Shown in pieces: positions 1 to 7,329 of a stretch of 38,194 nt of DNA (positions are counted from its first letter, which is position 1; each line of letters begins with the position of its first letter). The translations under genes and the position numbers were made by a program. The stretch is taken from positions 1 through 38,194 of the forward strand of contig JAGBBE010000155.1 of assembly GCA_017938645.1 (NCBI GenBank). Direction: 5' to 3'. The notes beneath the pieces are model-generated. The model was given only the letters and a program-made list of their open reading frames with translations. It made no database searches and had not been told where the DNA came from. This DNA is from Clostridia bacterium (lineage in GTDB: Bacteria; Bacillota_A; Clostridia; Christensenellales; Aristaeellaceae).

Positions 1-141
1 ACATCGGATCAATGGCACTAAATGGACATGGCTGCAAGTGGAAAACGGATGAGGTTGTAACGGGGGTAACAAAACCTATCCTTGCAGGAAAAACAATATG
101 GTATGTGGACAACAACGGAAAAACACAAAACCTTTGGGTTG
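1..141. repeat. Direct terminal repeat, left copy (circularisation overlap)
   Basis: Bases 1-141 are identical to 38054-38194. The Tal frame is continuous across the junction, so the two copies are one locus and the molecule is a 38,053-bp circle. A repeat of exactly 141 bases is what a de Bruijn assembler with k=141 leaves on a circular contig, so it is probably not a biological terminal redundancy. It may reflect a circular replicative form or a circularly permuted virion population. Confidence 0.9.
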
Positions 142-209
142 CAACAGGATGGTCGACGCAGATGTCTGTGACAAAAGAAGACATTAACTATCTGGGTTAT
201 TCGTACTAA
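1..209 (+). CDS. tal: Tal / phage minor structural (tail endopeptidase-like) protein, C-terminal end
   Basis: This is the 3' end of the gene that starts at 36448. Base 1 is the second base of a codon, and the frame joins the 36448 frame exactly when the 141-base overlap is removed, giving a 604-residue protein across the circle. The visible tail starts IGSMALNGHGCKWKTDEV and ends NYLGYSY before a TAA. An ATG at 12 is internal and has no ribosome site, so it should not be called as a separate gene. The next gene begins 12 bases downstream. Confidence 0.85.
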   Translation, partial: IGSMALNGHGCKWKTDEVVTGVTKPILAGKTIWYVDNNGKTQNLWVATGWSTQMSVTKEDINYLGYSY

Positions 210-221
210 GGGGGCTTGCGC

Positions 222-389
222 ATGGAACCCAAAACGGTCATAACAAAACTGCACGCGATTGCAGACTACATTCGCGGAGCCAGAATCCCAATTGGAGAAA
301 AAGAAGCCATTGAAAGGCTTCTTGGCTGCGCGGCAATGCTGGACGACATGGCGGAGGAGCTGAAACAGAATGAAGCTGACAACCAGTAA
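222..389 (+). CDS. Small phage tail-region protein, 55 aa, function unknown
   Basis: A 55-residue ORF starts at ATG 222 behind a purine-rich AAGGGGG site and stops at 389, overlapping the next gene by 20 bases. It begins MEPKTVITKLHAIADYIR and is predicted mostly helical (AIERLLGCAAMLDDMAEELKQ). It has no signal peptide or membrane segment. It sits between tal and the fibre gene. A role as a small tail-tip protein or assembly helper is inference from place only; I do not recognise the family. Confidence 0.65.
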   Translation: MEPKTVITKLHAIADYIRGARIPIGEKEAIERLLGCAAMLDDMAEELKQNEADNQ

Positions 390-633
390 GGGATTGACCT
401 ATAACGTGGACTGGGCAGACGGCCCGACCATTACCAGCAGCGGGCTGCTGATCCAGATGCAGGACAGCCGAAGCATTGCCGTGATTGCTGCCGAGTTTGA
501 GGGAAATGAGACCATCAGGCGCGAAAGCGAAACCGAAGGAAACAAGGAATGGCATGGTTATACGGAAGTGATGCGCGTGGCACGGGTGGCGGAGGGCGTC
601 GTAACAATCGCGCTGGCAAAACCTGTGCAGTAA
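370..633 (+). CDS. Small tail-region protein, 87 aa, function unknown
   Basis: ATG 370 lies inside the end of the preceding small gene and has a GAGGAG site about ten bases upstream. The 87-residue product begins MKLTTSKGLTYNVDWADGPT and looks like a small beta-rich domain. Ten bases separate its stop from the start of the fibre gene, so it belongs to the same late transcript. Small beta-domain proteins in this position often accompany tail tip or fibre proteins, but nothing here proves that role. Confidence 0.65.
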   Translation: MKLTTSKGLTYNVDWADGPTITSSGLLIQMQDSRSIAVIAAEFEGNETIRRESETEGNKEWHGYTEVMRVARVAEGVVTIALAKPVQ

Positions 634-642
634 GGAGGGCGT

Positions 643-2448
643 ATGGGCAATCTTCAGATGCAAATGGTGTTCCGGCGAGAAGTATCCGCGCCGCTGCTTG
701 TGCAGTCGCCGGTGACGCTGCTCAAGCAGGGTGACAGCGACGCAAACGTGCTGATTGTGGACCTTTACGACAAAGGAGAAGCGGCAGATGCCAGCGGCCA
801 CACGGTGAGCGGCTATCTGTTGAGAGCAGACGGCAACCGTGTGCCTTTGGAGGGCAGCGTTGCAGGCAACCGCGTAACTGTGCAAATGAACGAGCATTGT
901 TATTTGGTGCCAGGGCCGTATGGAGCGTTTGTAAGGCTGGTCAAAGGCGATTTCAAACGTACCATACTCGAGATTGCAGGCGAAGTTGAAAGCGAAGGAA
1001 ACGGACCTGTGGTCGATGTCGACGAGAAATTCATCACGATTGAAGAAGTCATTGAACAGATAGAGGCTGCAAGACAGGCAACGGAAGCTGCTGCTGATGC
1101 AGCCCAAAAAGCCGACAACTCCGCAGGAAATGCAAACAGCGCTGCGGAGACGGCAAACACCGCCGCCCAAACAGCAAACAGCGCTGCTGCGAGGGCGAAA
1201 ACGGCAGCGGCATCCGTGGAAGGAATGACGGTAAGCAGTGAAGATGTGGGGCCCGGAACACAGGCGAGTGCGCAGATCAGTTCGGCGGACGGGAAAAAGC
1301 ATATCCATTTCAAACTCCGCCAAGGGGCAACCGGCGCAACCCCTGACATCACGTTCCGGGTTGCCACGGGCGAGCCGGGAACGCAGGTGGAGATCCAGCA
1401 GAGCGGCACACCTGAACATCCCATCGTAGATCTGACCATCCCGCGCGGAGACACAGGCGCTGTGGATGGCATTGATTATTATGCAGGAAACCCGGCTGCA
1501 CTTGGTACTGCTTCTCCCGGCACGGCAAACGGCTTGGCGCGTGGTGATCATGTGCATCCTATGCCGAGCGCTGCGGATGTTGGGGCGCTTCCTTCATCAG
1601 GCACGGCTGCTGATTCTGAAAAGCTCGGCGGCAAGGCTCCGGAATACTACATCCAGCCAAGGAACCTGCTGGATAATAGCGATTTTAGCAACCCTGTGAA
1701 TCAGAGAGGGCAGACAAGTTATACTGTGGAAGGATATACGATAGATAGATGGTTTTCATATGACGGTATATCACTAACTGTATCGCCTTTTGGATTTAGC
1801 GGCAGAGAGTTAAACCAACTATTAGAAGGCACAATGAAGGGTATTCACACATTAGCCGCGATGAAAACAGATGGAACATTGTTAATAAAAACTGGCGAAA
1901 TATCAGCGGCTTATAGTTGGAGCAATAGTGAATTAGCAATGGGGACACATAACGGAAACACAAGAATTTCCCTTCCTACTGGTTCTTATAAATGGGCAGC
2001 ACTTTACGAAGGCACCTACACCGCCGAAACCCTGCCGCCGTATATGCCGAAAGGTTATGAAGCTGAGTTTTACAACTGCACGCAAGGATATCCAATCGGC
2101 AGCATCTATATGAGCGTAAACAGCACAAGCCCGGCTTTCCTGTTCGGCGGCACATGGGAAAAGCTGAAAGACCGTTTCCTGCTTGGTACTGGTGACAAAT
2201 ATTGGGCTGGCAATACAGGCGGTGAAGCGGAGCATATTTTGACAATTGATGAAATGCCAAACCATAATCACACTTTCTATCGCGCTGCAATGTATTACGG
2301 TGAAGAAACGGAAGAAAAAAATGCGCTTGGCGAAACATCATCCACTACAACCTCAATACAAGATAGCACGGGATATACTGGCAGTGGTTGGGGACATAAC
2401 AACATGCCTCCTTATCTGGTTGTCTACATGTGGAAGAGGGTGAGCTAA
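643..2448 (+). CDS. Tail fibre / receptor-binding protein with BppU-like N-terminus
   Basis: The 601-residue product resembles Gram-positive phage fibres. Residues 1 to about 125 look like a BppU/DUF2479-type anchor (VFRREVSAPLLVQSPV). An Ala/Thr-rich coiled coil lies near 135-190, followed by Gly-rich linker segments. A DHVHPMPSAADVGALPSS module typical of trimeric fibres comes next, then a NLLDNSDFSNPVNQRG binding module. The C-terminus (GSIYMSVNSTSPAFLFGGTW, MPNHNHTF, NMPPYLVVYMWKR) resembles Gp10-like or collar fibre tips, whose His pairs often bind metal. The start has a GGAGGG site. The stretch coding the middle (about 1675-2000) is much more AT-rich than its surroundings, which suggests exchange of the receptor-binding module. 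Confidence 0.85.
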   Translation: MGNLQMQMVFRREVSAPLLVQSPVTLLKQGDSDANVLIVDLYDKGEAADASGHTVSGYLLRADGNRVPLEGSVAGNRVTVQMNEHCYLVPGPYGAFVRLVKGDFKRTILEIAGEVESEGNGPVVDVDEKFITIEEVIEQIEAARQATEAAADAAQKADNSAGNANSAAETANTAAQTANSAAARAKTAAASVEGMTVSSEDVGPGTQASAQISSADGKKHIHFKLRQGATGATPDITFRVATGEPGTQVEIQQSGTPEHPIVDLTIPRGDTGAVDGIDYYAGNPAALGTASPGTANGLARGDHVHPMPSAADVGALPSSGTAADSEKLGGKAPEYYIQPRNLLDNSDFSNPVNQRGQTSYTVEGYTIDRWFSYDGISLTVSPFGFSGRELNQLLEGTMKGIHTLAAMKTDGTLLIKTGEISAAYSWSNSELAMGTHNGNTRISLPTGSYKWAALYEGTYTAETLPPYMPKGYEAEFYNCTQGYPIGSIYMSVNSTSPAFLFGGTWEKLKDRFLLGTGDKYWAGNTGGEAEHILTIDEMPNHNHTFYRAAMYYGEETEEKNALGETSSTTTSIQDSTGYTGSGWGHNNMPPYLVVYMWKRVS

Positions 2449-2826
2449 ATGACGGAAATCTACAATGAGAACATGGAAAGGATTGAGAATCCTGATCTGT
2501 CCATCGGATACCTGAAGCCCTCCACACGCACCGAACACCATGCGGCGGTTGAAGGCGTGGAGGAAGTCTGGCACTATGAAACCGTCAGAGAGTACCCCAA
2601 TGGCGGCAGGGATGTTGAAAAGGTAATTGACGTCCCCGGTATGGAAGCGCAGGACGCATGGGACGAAGAAATCCCGATTCAGATCTACATTCCCTACACG
2701 CAGGAGCAGCTTGACGCTATGGAAGCGGAGAAGAACAAGCCGACTGCCGAACAGCGTATCGCCGCGCTGGAAGCCCAGCTTGCGGCATACGAAGCCGCCT
2801 ATACGGAGGGAGTGAATGAAGCGTGA
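2449..2826 (+). CDS. Tail fibre-associated protein with C-terminal coiled coil
   Basis: The 125-residue ORF begins directly after the fibre stop codon and overlaps the next gene by four bases. Its N-terminal half is charged and beta-rich (MTEIYNENMERIENPDLSIG). Residues from about 85 onward form a helix rich in Ala, Glu and Gln (EQRIAALEAQLAAYEAAY). Small proteins of this shape directly behind a fibre gene are often fibre assembly proteins, called XkdW-like or tail-fibre-assembly in other phages. The role is inferred from position and shape, since no catalytic motif is visible. Confidence 0.7.
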   Translation: MTEIYNENMERIENPDLSIGYLKPSTRTEHHAAVEGVEEVWHYETVREYPNGGRDVEKVIDVPGMEAQDAWDEEIPIQIYIPYTQEQLDAMEAEKNKPTAEQRIAALEAQLAAYEAAYTEGVNEA

Positions 2827-3122
2827 TTCGAGGAACGACACCGACACTTGTTTTCACACTCCCGTTTGAGGCGCAGCAGCTGGAAGAAGCATATATATCG
2901 TTTGCGCAAAACGGCAAGGTAGTGCTGGAAAAAACGCTGAGCGACTGCACCAGTCATCAAAACACGCTGACCGTCAGGCTGACGCAGGAAGAAACACTTA
3001 AGCTGAAAACAGATGTCAATACCGAGATCCAGATCAGGGCCAGGACAATTGCGGAAGAAGCTGTTGCTTCTGACATCATTCGTGTTCCCACTGGCCGAAT
3101 CCTGAAGGACGGTGTGATCTGA
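2823..3122 (+). CDS. Conserved tail-region protein, 99 aa
   Basis: The start is GTG 2823 in a GTGA overlap with the preceding stop. The 99-residue product begins MIRGTTPTLVFTLPFEAQQL and reads as a single beta-sandwich-like domain, similar to proteins I recall next to fibre genes in prophages of gut Clostridia. Its stop overlaps the next start by one base, so translation is coupled. It is probably a baseplate or fibre adaptor, by context only. No signal or membrane segment is present. Confidence 0.7.
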   Translation: MIRGTTPTLVFTLPFEAQQLEEAYISFAQNGKVVLEKTLSDCTSHQNTLTVRLTQEETLKLKTDVNTEIQIRARTIAEEAVASDIIRVPTGRILKDGVI

Positions 3123-3376
3123 TGCGCTTGAACGTATCGTTTCACGAAAGCAATGTGAAGCTTGACGTGGGGTTTTCCAACCTTCAGAAGGTGACCGAGT
3201 ACAACGATGCAGATCCGTACACGGGCAGCTATGAGATTACGCCAAAGGTTGACGCGCAGATATTGCCGACTGCTCAAAAGTTAATGACAGAGGATTTGAC
3301 CGTGAAGGCCATTCCTTTTTTTGATGTGAGCAACAACAGCGGCGGCAGAACAGTATACATTGCCAGGGAGGTATGA
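3122..3376 (+). CDS. Conserved tail-region protein, 84 aa
   Basis: The ATG overlaps the preceding stop by one base (TGATG). The 84-residue product contains YEITPKVDAQILPTAQKLMT and VKAIPFFDVSNNSGG. I recall this pattern from small conserved phage proteins that precede fibre-like genes carrying the TLIDLT module, and two such genes follow here. Function is unknown. A structural or baseplate role is inferred from the tightly coupled gene order. Confidence 0.7.
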   Translation: MRLNVSFHESNVKLDVGFSNLQKVTEYNDADPYTGSYEITPKVDAQILPTAQKLMTEDLTVKAIPFFDVSNNSGGRTVYIAREV

Positions 3377-3381
3377 AAAGC

Positions 3382-3957
3382 ATGGCTATTTCAAAAGTGG
3401 TCTATGGCGGCGATACGCTGATTGACCTGACACCCGATACGATCACGCCAGACAAAGCCCTGAAAGGCTACACCTTCCATGGTGCGGACGGAGAAAAAAA
3501 GACAGGCTCCTGTACGTTTGACGTTGACACATCTGGCGCTACCGCCGCTGTTGCGGAGGTGCTGGCAGGCAAGACTTTCGGTGCAAAGGGCAAGATGAAC
3601 ACCGGCACGATGCCGAACAATGGAGCTGTGAATGGAACGATCAGCACAAAGGCCCAAGCTTACACCGTGCCGCACGGCTGGCATGACGGAAGCGGCAAGG
3701 TGCAGATTGCCAGCACGGAGCAGGCGAAAATCATTCCTGCCAACATCCGCAGCGGAGTGACCATTCTGGGCGTTGAAGGCACGATGAGTTCATCGGAAGG
3801 CATAAAAGCACAGTCCAAGACCGTCACACCCAGTGTGTCCGAACAGGTTGTGCTTCCTGACAGCGGATATACGCACCTTGCACAGGTGACGGTGAATCCG
3901 ATCCCGTACAGCGAGAGCGCCAATTCTGCCGGTGGTATGACTGCGACAATCGGCTGA
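3382..3957 (+). CDS. Putative tail appendage / fibre-like protein with TLIDLT module
   Basis: ATG 3382 is preferred over the in-frame ATG 3373 because the GGGAGGT site lies nine bases before it, whereas it abuts 3373. The resulting MAISKVVYGGDTLIDLT also matches the N-terminus of the next gene. The 191-residue product has repeated small domains: AGKTFGAKGKMNTGTMPNN, a PHGWHDGSGKV stretch, and repeats of the form GVxxLGVEGT. Such repeats are common in phage surface appendages that touch host glycans. No enzymatic motif is visible. It is a virion surface protein by inference. Confidence 0.65.
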   Translation: MAISKVVYGGDTLIDLTPDTITPDKALKGYTFHGADGEKKTGSCTFDVDTSGATAAVAEVLAGKTFGAKGKMNTGTMPNNGAVNGTISTKAQAYTVPHGWHDGSGKVQIASTEQAKIIPANIRSGVTILGVEGTMSSSEGIKAQSKTVTPSVSEQVVLPDSGYTHLAQVTVNPIPYSESANSAGGMTATIG

Positions 3958-3973
3958 CAGGAGGTGACGGCAC

Positions 3974-4738
3974 ATGGCTGTCAATAAAGTGATTTATGCA
4001 GGGAAAACGCTGATTGACCTGACAGGCGTTACAGTGAAACCCGAAACGCTGGCAGAAGGCGAGACGGCACTTGATGCCAGCGGTGAACTGATTGTTGGTA
4101 CGATGACAGGCGGCAGCGAAGAGCCTGACTTCCGGGCGCTATATCAGCGTGTGGAATACATCGAATCGGCAGAGGAGGAAACCTATCCGTATATCATTAC
4201 AGATTTTATCGTGGACAACAGCTGCGGTGCGGAAGTCGTCGCGTCGTTCCCCATCCTGCAAGACCGAATCCCAATGGGTTCCCGTGTTGATACCGGCTCG
4301 ACACGCTTTTATGTCGCATACATACTGTCTTCAAGCACTGCCTACTACGGCTTTAACGGCGGATATTCGATATCCGGTTCCTTCAAAATCAATACCATTT
4401 ACAGGCTGCAAACCAATTTCCTGAATAGCCGCCTTGTAAATGTTTACGAGGAGGACGGAACCAGAAAGGCCAGCGCAAGCATTTCCGTCGCATTGACCCC
4501 ACATACTGTACCATTGTCTATCTTCGGATACCATTCTGCAAGCAGCGACACAGTTACATCCAAACGAGAATACAAACTGTACAGCGCGAGATGTTCCAGA
4601 GGGCATGAGATTGTGCGGGAATATATTCCATGCTACCGCAAGGCTGACGGTGCGGTGGGACTGTACGAGAAGTTTACAGGGGCGTTTCTGCTGCCCGAAA
4701 CCGGGGCGTTTGCCAAGGGCGCGGATGTTGACTGGTAA
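3974..4738 (+). CDS. Putative tail appendage protein with LamG/concanavalin-like C-terminus
   Basis: A 254-residue product starts behind an AGGAGGTGA site. Residues 1-20 (MAVNKVIYAGKTLIDLTGVT) match the N-terminus of the previous gene, which suggests a shared attachment module. From about residue 55 the sequence (ALYQRVEYIESAEEETYPYI, GHEIVREYIPCYRKADGAVG, LYEKFTGAF) fits the beta-sandwich phage proteins usually modelled as LamG or concanavalin-like sugar-binding domains. It most likely contributes to host surface binding. The domain call is from pattern memory and was not searched. Confidence 0.65.
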   Translation: MAVNKVIYAGKTLIDLTGVTVKPETLAEGETALDASGELIVGTMTGGSEEPDFRALYQRVEYIESAEEETYPYIITDFIVDNSCGAEVVASFPILQDRIPMGSRVDTGSTRFYVAYILSSSTAYYGFNGGYSISGSFKINTIYRLQTNFLNSRLVNVYEEDGTRKASASISVALTPHTVPLSIFGYHSASSDTVTSKREYKLYSARCSRGHEIVREYIPCYRKADGAVGLYEKFTGAFLLPETGAFAKGADVDW

Positions 4739-4785
4739 TGAAAAGCGCAAAAAACAACTGACCATACAGAAAGGGTGAGTGAAAA

Positions 4786-5226
4786 ATGAGCATGACGGAT
4801 ATCTTCCGCAGCCTTGGCAGGGCCGATGCGCTGAAGCTGCGAACGGAAGCTGCAGGCCTGACCGGCACGCAAATCATTGACCGGGAAGTGAGTATCCCGG
4901 CATGGCGTGCGGATGCTGACTACAGCGCATGGCCTGCCGGATCGCCTGTGGCTGACGGCGGCCAAGTGTGGACGCTGATCCAGCCGCACAACGCTGCACA
5001 CTATGCCCAGCGCCCTGCGGAGCTTCGCGCACTGTGGGGACTTGTGCATACCACCAATCCTGCACGTGCAAAGCCGTGGGTTGCTCCTCTTGGCACCAGC
5101 GGCATGTACATGGCCGGAGAATGCTACAAAGACGATGAAGGCACAGTTTGGCGCTGTCTTGCGGACAACACGGTGCACAGCGCAGCGGCGTACCCGGCTG
5201 TGTGGGAGGCGGTGAACGCAGAATGA
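4786..5226 (+). CDS. Putative tail protein with carbohydrate-binding (CBM5/12-like) C-terminus
   Basis: A 146-residue ORF follows an AAAGGGTGAG site and overlaps the endolysin start by four bases. The N-terminal part is helical (MSMTDIFRSLGRADALKLRT). The C-terminus (YMAGECYKDDEGTVWRCLAD, then AYPAVWEAV) resembles the small aromatic-rich chitin-binding-type modules found in phage tail proteins. The role may be glycan binding at the tail, with translation coupled to the lysis genes. Chemistry and ligand cannot be read from the sequence. Confidence 0.6.
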   Translation: MSMTDIFRSLGRADALKLRTEAAGLTGTQIIDREVSIPAWRADADYSAWPAGSPVADGGQVWTLIQPHNAAHYAQRPAELRALWGLVHTTNPARAKPWVAPLGTSGMYMAGECYKDDEGTVWRCLADNTVHSAAAYPAVWEAVNAE

Positions 5227-6041
5227 CGATTGCAGCCTTTCTTGAAAAAGTCCGCGAGATCGCGGCGCGGGAGCTGACGTACCGGACCGGCGGGAGCGGG
5301 GTGGACGAAACGTGCGACTGCATCGGCCTGATCATGGGCGCCATGTACAACTTGGGCCGGAGCAGGTATGACCTCCACAGCACCAACTACTTTGCCAGAT
5401 ACCAGATGGAAACGCTGGAACCGCTCAACCTGACGAAACTGGAAGCCGGAATGATTGTTTACAAGGCAAGAGAAGATGCAGGCGAACTGAACGCCAGGTA
5501 CAAGCCGGGCGGACGGTACTACAAAGAAGGCGACCTGCTGGACTATTACCATGTGGGCGTTGTAGAAAACGCAGATCCTCTTGTCATTGTACATTGCACC
5601 AGAGACGGAACCATCAACGGAATCACCAGAGATTATGCGCGAAAAAACTGGACCCATGCCGGATGGCTGAAAGGGCCGTCGAAGACCGAAACAGAGGAGG
5701 AAGCGCCTGTGGCCACCAGAGCAATTGTCATTGCGAACGAAGGCAGTACCGTTAACATGAGAACCAGCCCGGGGCTCAAGGGAGAGCTCGTGATGCGCGT
5801 GCCTATCGGAGCAACTGTCACGGTACTGGAAACCGCTGAAAACGAGCTGGGCGAAACATGGAGCAAAATCCAAAATGGCGGCTATACCGGTTACATGATG
5901 AGCAGATTCCTGAAGGCCGTTGCAGACGATATCGAAGCTGCACCGAGCCCTCCTGAAAACGAGGATGAAGTGCAGGTCACCATTCCCAAAAATGCTGCAG
6001 AAGCCATCCTGAGAGCGCTTGTGGAGGTGCTGAAAGCATGA
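5223..6041 (+). CDS. Endolysin: NlpC/P60-like peptidase with SH3b domain
   Basis: ATG 5223, in an ATGA overlap with the preceding gene, gives 272 residues; a longer in-frame start at 5148 lies inside the upstream gene and is rejected. Residues 1 to about 135 fit an NlpC/P60-type cysteine peptidase, with Cys33 in TCDCIGL as likely nucleophile and His110 in YYHVGVV as likely base. An SH3b cell-wall-binding domain follows at about 160-228 (STVNMRTSPGLKGEL, GYTGYMMSRFLK). The C-terminal tail is acidic with a final helix. It would cleave peptidoglycan peptides at lysis. There is no signal peptide, so export should depend on the holin encoded downstream. Confidence 0.82.
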   Translation: MTIAAFLEKVREIAARELTYRTGGSGVDETCDCIGLIMGAMYNLGRSRYDLHSTNYFARYQMETLEPLNLTKLEAGMIVYKAREDAGELNARYKPGGRYYKEGDLLDYYHVGVVENADPLVIVHCTRDGTINGITRDYARKNWTHAGWLKGPSKTETEEEAPVATRAIVIANEGSTVNMRTSPGLKGELVMRVPIGATVTVLETAENELGETWSKIQNGGYTGYMMSRFLKAVADDIEAAPSPPENEDEVQVTIPKNAAEAILRALVEVLKA

Positions 6042-6349
6042 ACGCCGGAAATGTAATAGCCCTGTTGTCTCTGATTGTGGCTGTGGTTGTGCTGGTGATG
6101 AACAGCCGAAAAGATGTGCGGGGCGACGCCAAGCAGGAAGCAAGAACCGAGGCCAAGCTGGATGGAATATCCAGCGGTGTGACGGAGATCCGCGTGGATT
6201 TGCGCAGCATGCGCGAAGAACTTCGGGACCATGGCCAGAGGATTGCAGCAGTAGAAGGAAGCGCAAAAAGCGCTCACCATCGCTTGGACGATCTGGAAAA
6301 ACTGGTGCACACCATCCATCCGCCCGCAACCCGGCAGATGGGACAATAA
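6038..6349 (+). CDS. Membrane-anchored coiled-coil protein of the lysis cassette (XhlA-like)
   Basis: The 103-residue product overlaps the endolysin stop by four bases. One N-terminal membrane helix (VIALLSLIVAVVVLVM, about residues 5-22) is followed by a long charged coiled coil (SMREELRDHGQRIAAVEG, HHRLDDLEKLVHT). This layout matches haemolysin XhlA-like or phage membrane proteins that work alongside holins. It lies between endolysin and holin. An accessory holin or lysis-timing role is inference. Confidence 0.65.
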   Translation: MNAGNVIALLSLIVAVVVLVMNSRKDVRGDAKQEARTEAKLDGISSGVTEIRVDLRSMREELRDHGQRIAAVEGSAKSAHHRLDDLEKLVHTIHPPATRQMGQ

Positions 6350-6370
6350 CAAAAAAGGAGCATGAAAAAA

Positions 6371-6574
6371 ATGAATACTGAAATGCTGAAGTGGCTGAAG
6401 GCTGCGGGGATCCGCGCTGTGAAGACTGTGGCTCAGACTGCCGTTGGCATGCTGAGCGGTGAGATGCTGGGGATCATGGAAGCAGACTGGCTGGCAGTGC
6501 TGAGCGTGAGCGCTATGGCGGGCGTGGTATCGCTGCTGACGAGCGTGGCCGGCCTGCCGGAACTGAAGGAATAA
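6371..6574 (+). CDS. Holin, r1t type
   Basis: ATG 6371 is chosen because AAGGAG ends ten bases upstream, while ATG 6362 sits directly on that site. The 67-residue product (MNTEMLKWLKAAGIRAVKTV) has two hydrophobic segments: TVAQTAVGMLSGEMLGI, and DWLAVLSVSAMAGVVSLLTS followed by VAGLP. This is the signature of the r1t holin family. It should form membrane lesions that release the endolysin. Size and position next to the endolysin agree. Confidence 0.85.
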   Translation: MNTEMLKWLKAAGIRAVKTVAQTAVGMLSGEMLGIMEADWLAVLSVSAMAGVVSLLTSVAGLPELKE

Positions 6575-6597
6575 ACATGCAGAAGGAGGAGATGCAT

Positions 6598-6837
6598 ATG
6601 CGTAAAAACAGCCGCAAATTCTGGCTTGCCGTAACGATGTGTACCATGCTGGTGCTGTATGCGCTGCTGGCGGAGGGATACGACGCTTTGATGCGTACCG
6701 TGCTGCTGACGCTGGCTGCGCTGGTGGCCTGCGTGTGGATTGTGTGTGAAAGCCGCATTGACCGTGCTGCCGCGCCGCTGAGAATTGAACAGGAAAGCTG
6801 CAAGTGCAGTATGCATCCTCCCGATCAGAGAGAATAA
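6598..6837 (+). CDS. Small membrane protein of the lysis cassette
   Basis: AAGGAGGA at 6583-6590 is seven bases before ATG 6598, so this start is chosen over ATGs at 6577 and 6592. The 79-residue product begins MRKNSRKFWLAVTMCTMLVL and has two hydrophobic helices (about residues 8-27 and 35-53) and a charged tail with CKC. It could be a second holin, an antiholin or a spanin-like accessory protein, but none of these is proven. It follows the r1t holin by 23 bases. Confidence 0.6.
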   Translation: MRKNSRKFWLAVTMCTMLVLYALLAEGYDALMRTVLLTLAALVACVWIVCESRIDRAAAPLRIEQESCKCSMHPPDQRE

Positions 6838-6862
6838 ACTGCGTGCGGAGGGCAGCAGCCGG

Positions 6863-7093
6863 GTGAAAAAACACGATTACAAGGGCCGGATGCGCGGCTT
6901 GGAACGGGCAAAAATCGAACAAATGATTGACGCCTATGTGCTGAACCAGCGTGACCGGAAGGTGATCAAGCTGGCGCTTCTCAACGATATCTCCTATACC
7001 AATATTGCCGGCCGGCTGGATCTGGAAGTGAGCAGCCGCACGGTGCAGGAAATCATGAACAGATGGATGCCCATCATTATGGAGCATCTGTAA
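6863..7093 (+). CDS. Small helix-turn-helix (sigma region 4-like) protein
   Basis: GTG 6863 with GGAGGG about ten bases upstream gives 76 residues; an upstream TTG at 6785 overlaps the previous gene and lacks a site. The product (KKHDYKGRMRGLERAKIEQM, then DRKVIKLALLNDISYTNIAG) ends with a likely HTH (ISYTNIAGRLDLEVSSRTVQ), like region 4 of sigma factors. It may regulate late or cassette genes. It is the last gene before a strong terminator. Confidence 0.6.
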   Translation: MKKHDYKGRMRGLERAKIEQMIDAYVLNQRDRKVIKLALLNDISYTNIAGRLDLEVSSRTVQEIMNRWMPIIMEHL

Positions 7094-7097
7094 TTAG

Positions 7098-7132
7098 GGC
7101 CGTTCTCCTATGGCAGGGGAACGGCCTTTTTT
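7098..7132 (+). terminator. Rho-independent terminator of the tail-lysis operon
   Basis: GGCCGTTC at 7098-7105 pairs with GAACGGCC at 7119-7126, extended by three inner pairs, and six T residues follow. It lies five bases after the stop of the HTH gene and probably ends the late tail and lysis transcript. A weaker CCGC/GCGG hairpin (7168-7189) followed by a T run at 7191-7196 may act as a back-up. Confidence 0.85.
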
Positions 7133-7225
7133 ATTTGCACAAAACCTGCATGACAGCTTCATCACATCCGCATGGCTGCTTCATCGCGGCTTTTTTGTTT
7201 TTGCGCGAAAATAAGACCGTGGAGG

Positions 7226-7308
7226 CGGGCGGGACGCCCGTGAGGACTGAGGACACTTACGAAGCAAGTGCCGCAAGGACGAAGCCCACGACGCAAAGCG
7301 GCGCGGGC
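7226..7308 (+). other. Structured RNA leader candidate: three consecutive hairpins
   Basis: Within the 236-base gap 7094-7329 three hairpins lie side by side. CGGGCG/CGCCCG (7226-7231/7235-7240) has a GGA loop. CACTT/AAGTG (7254-7258/7266-7270) is flanked by GG/CC with a bulged A. GCCC/GGGC (7284-7287/7305-7308) encloses a CGC-AAA-GCG stem. The heptamer ACGAAGC occurs twice (7259-7265 and 7279-7285). The set ends just before the ribosome site of the 7330 gene, so it may be a 5' leader or small RNA. No known class is recognised. Confidence 0.4.
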
Positions 7309-7329
7309 CGATATGGAGGTGATGAACGA

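Noticed and set aside
1..141. Biological long terminal repeat
   Set aside because: The repeat is internal to one gene and its length equals a typical assembler k-mer.
1070..1215. Ala/Asn repeats in the fibre as a diversity-generating target
   Set aside because: No reverse transcriptase gene or template repeat was seen; the repeats are a coiled-coil stalk.
238..1557. 439-codon leftward ORF opposite the fibre gene
   Set aside because: Crosses several real genes in antisense and is rich in Cys, Arg and His.
5148..5222. Upstream start of the endolysin
   Set aside because: Lies inside the previous gene; the ATGA overlap at 5223 is the natural start.
7063..7329. Upstream extension of cassette gene 1
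   Set aside because: Would run through a terminator and the hairpin region; GGAGGTGA marks ATG 7330.
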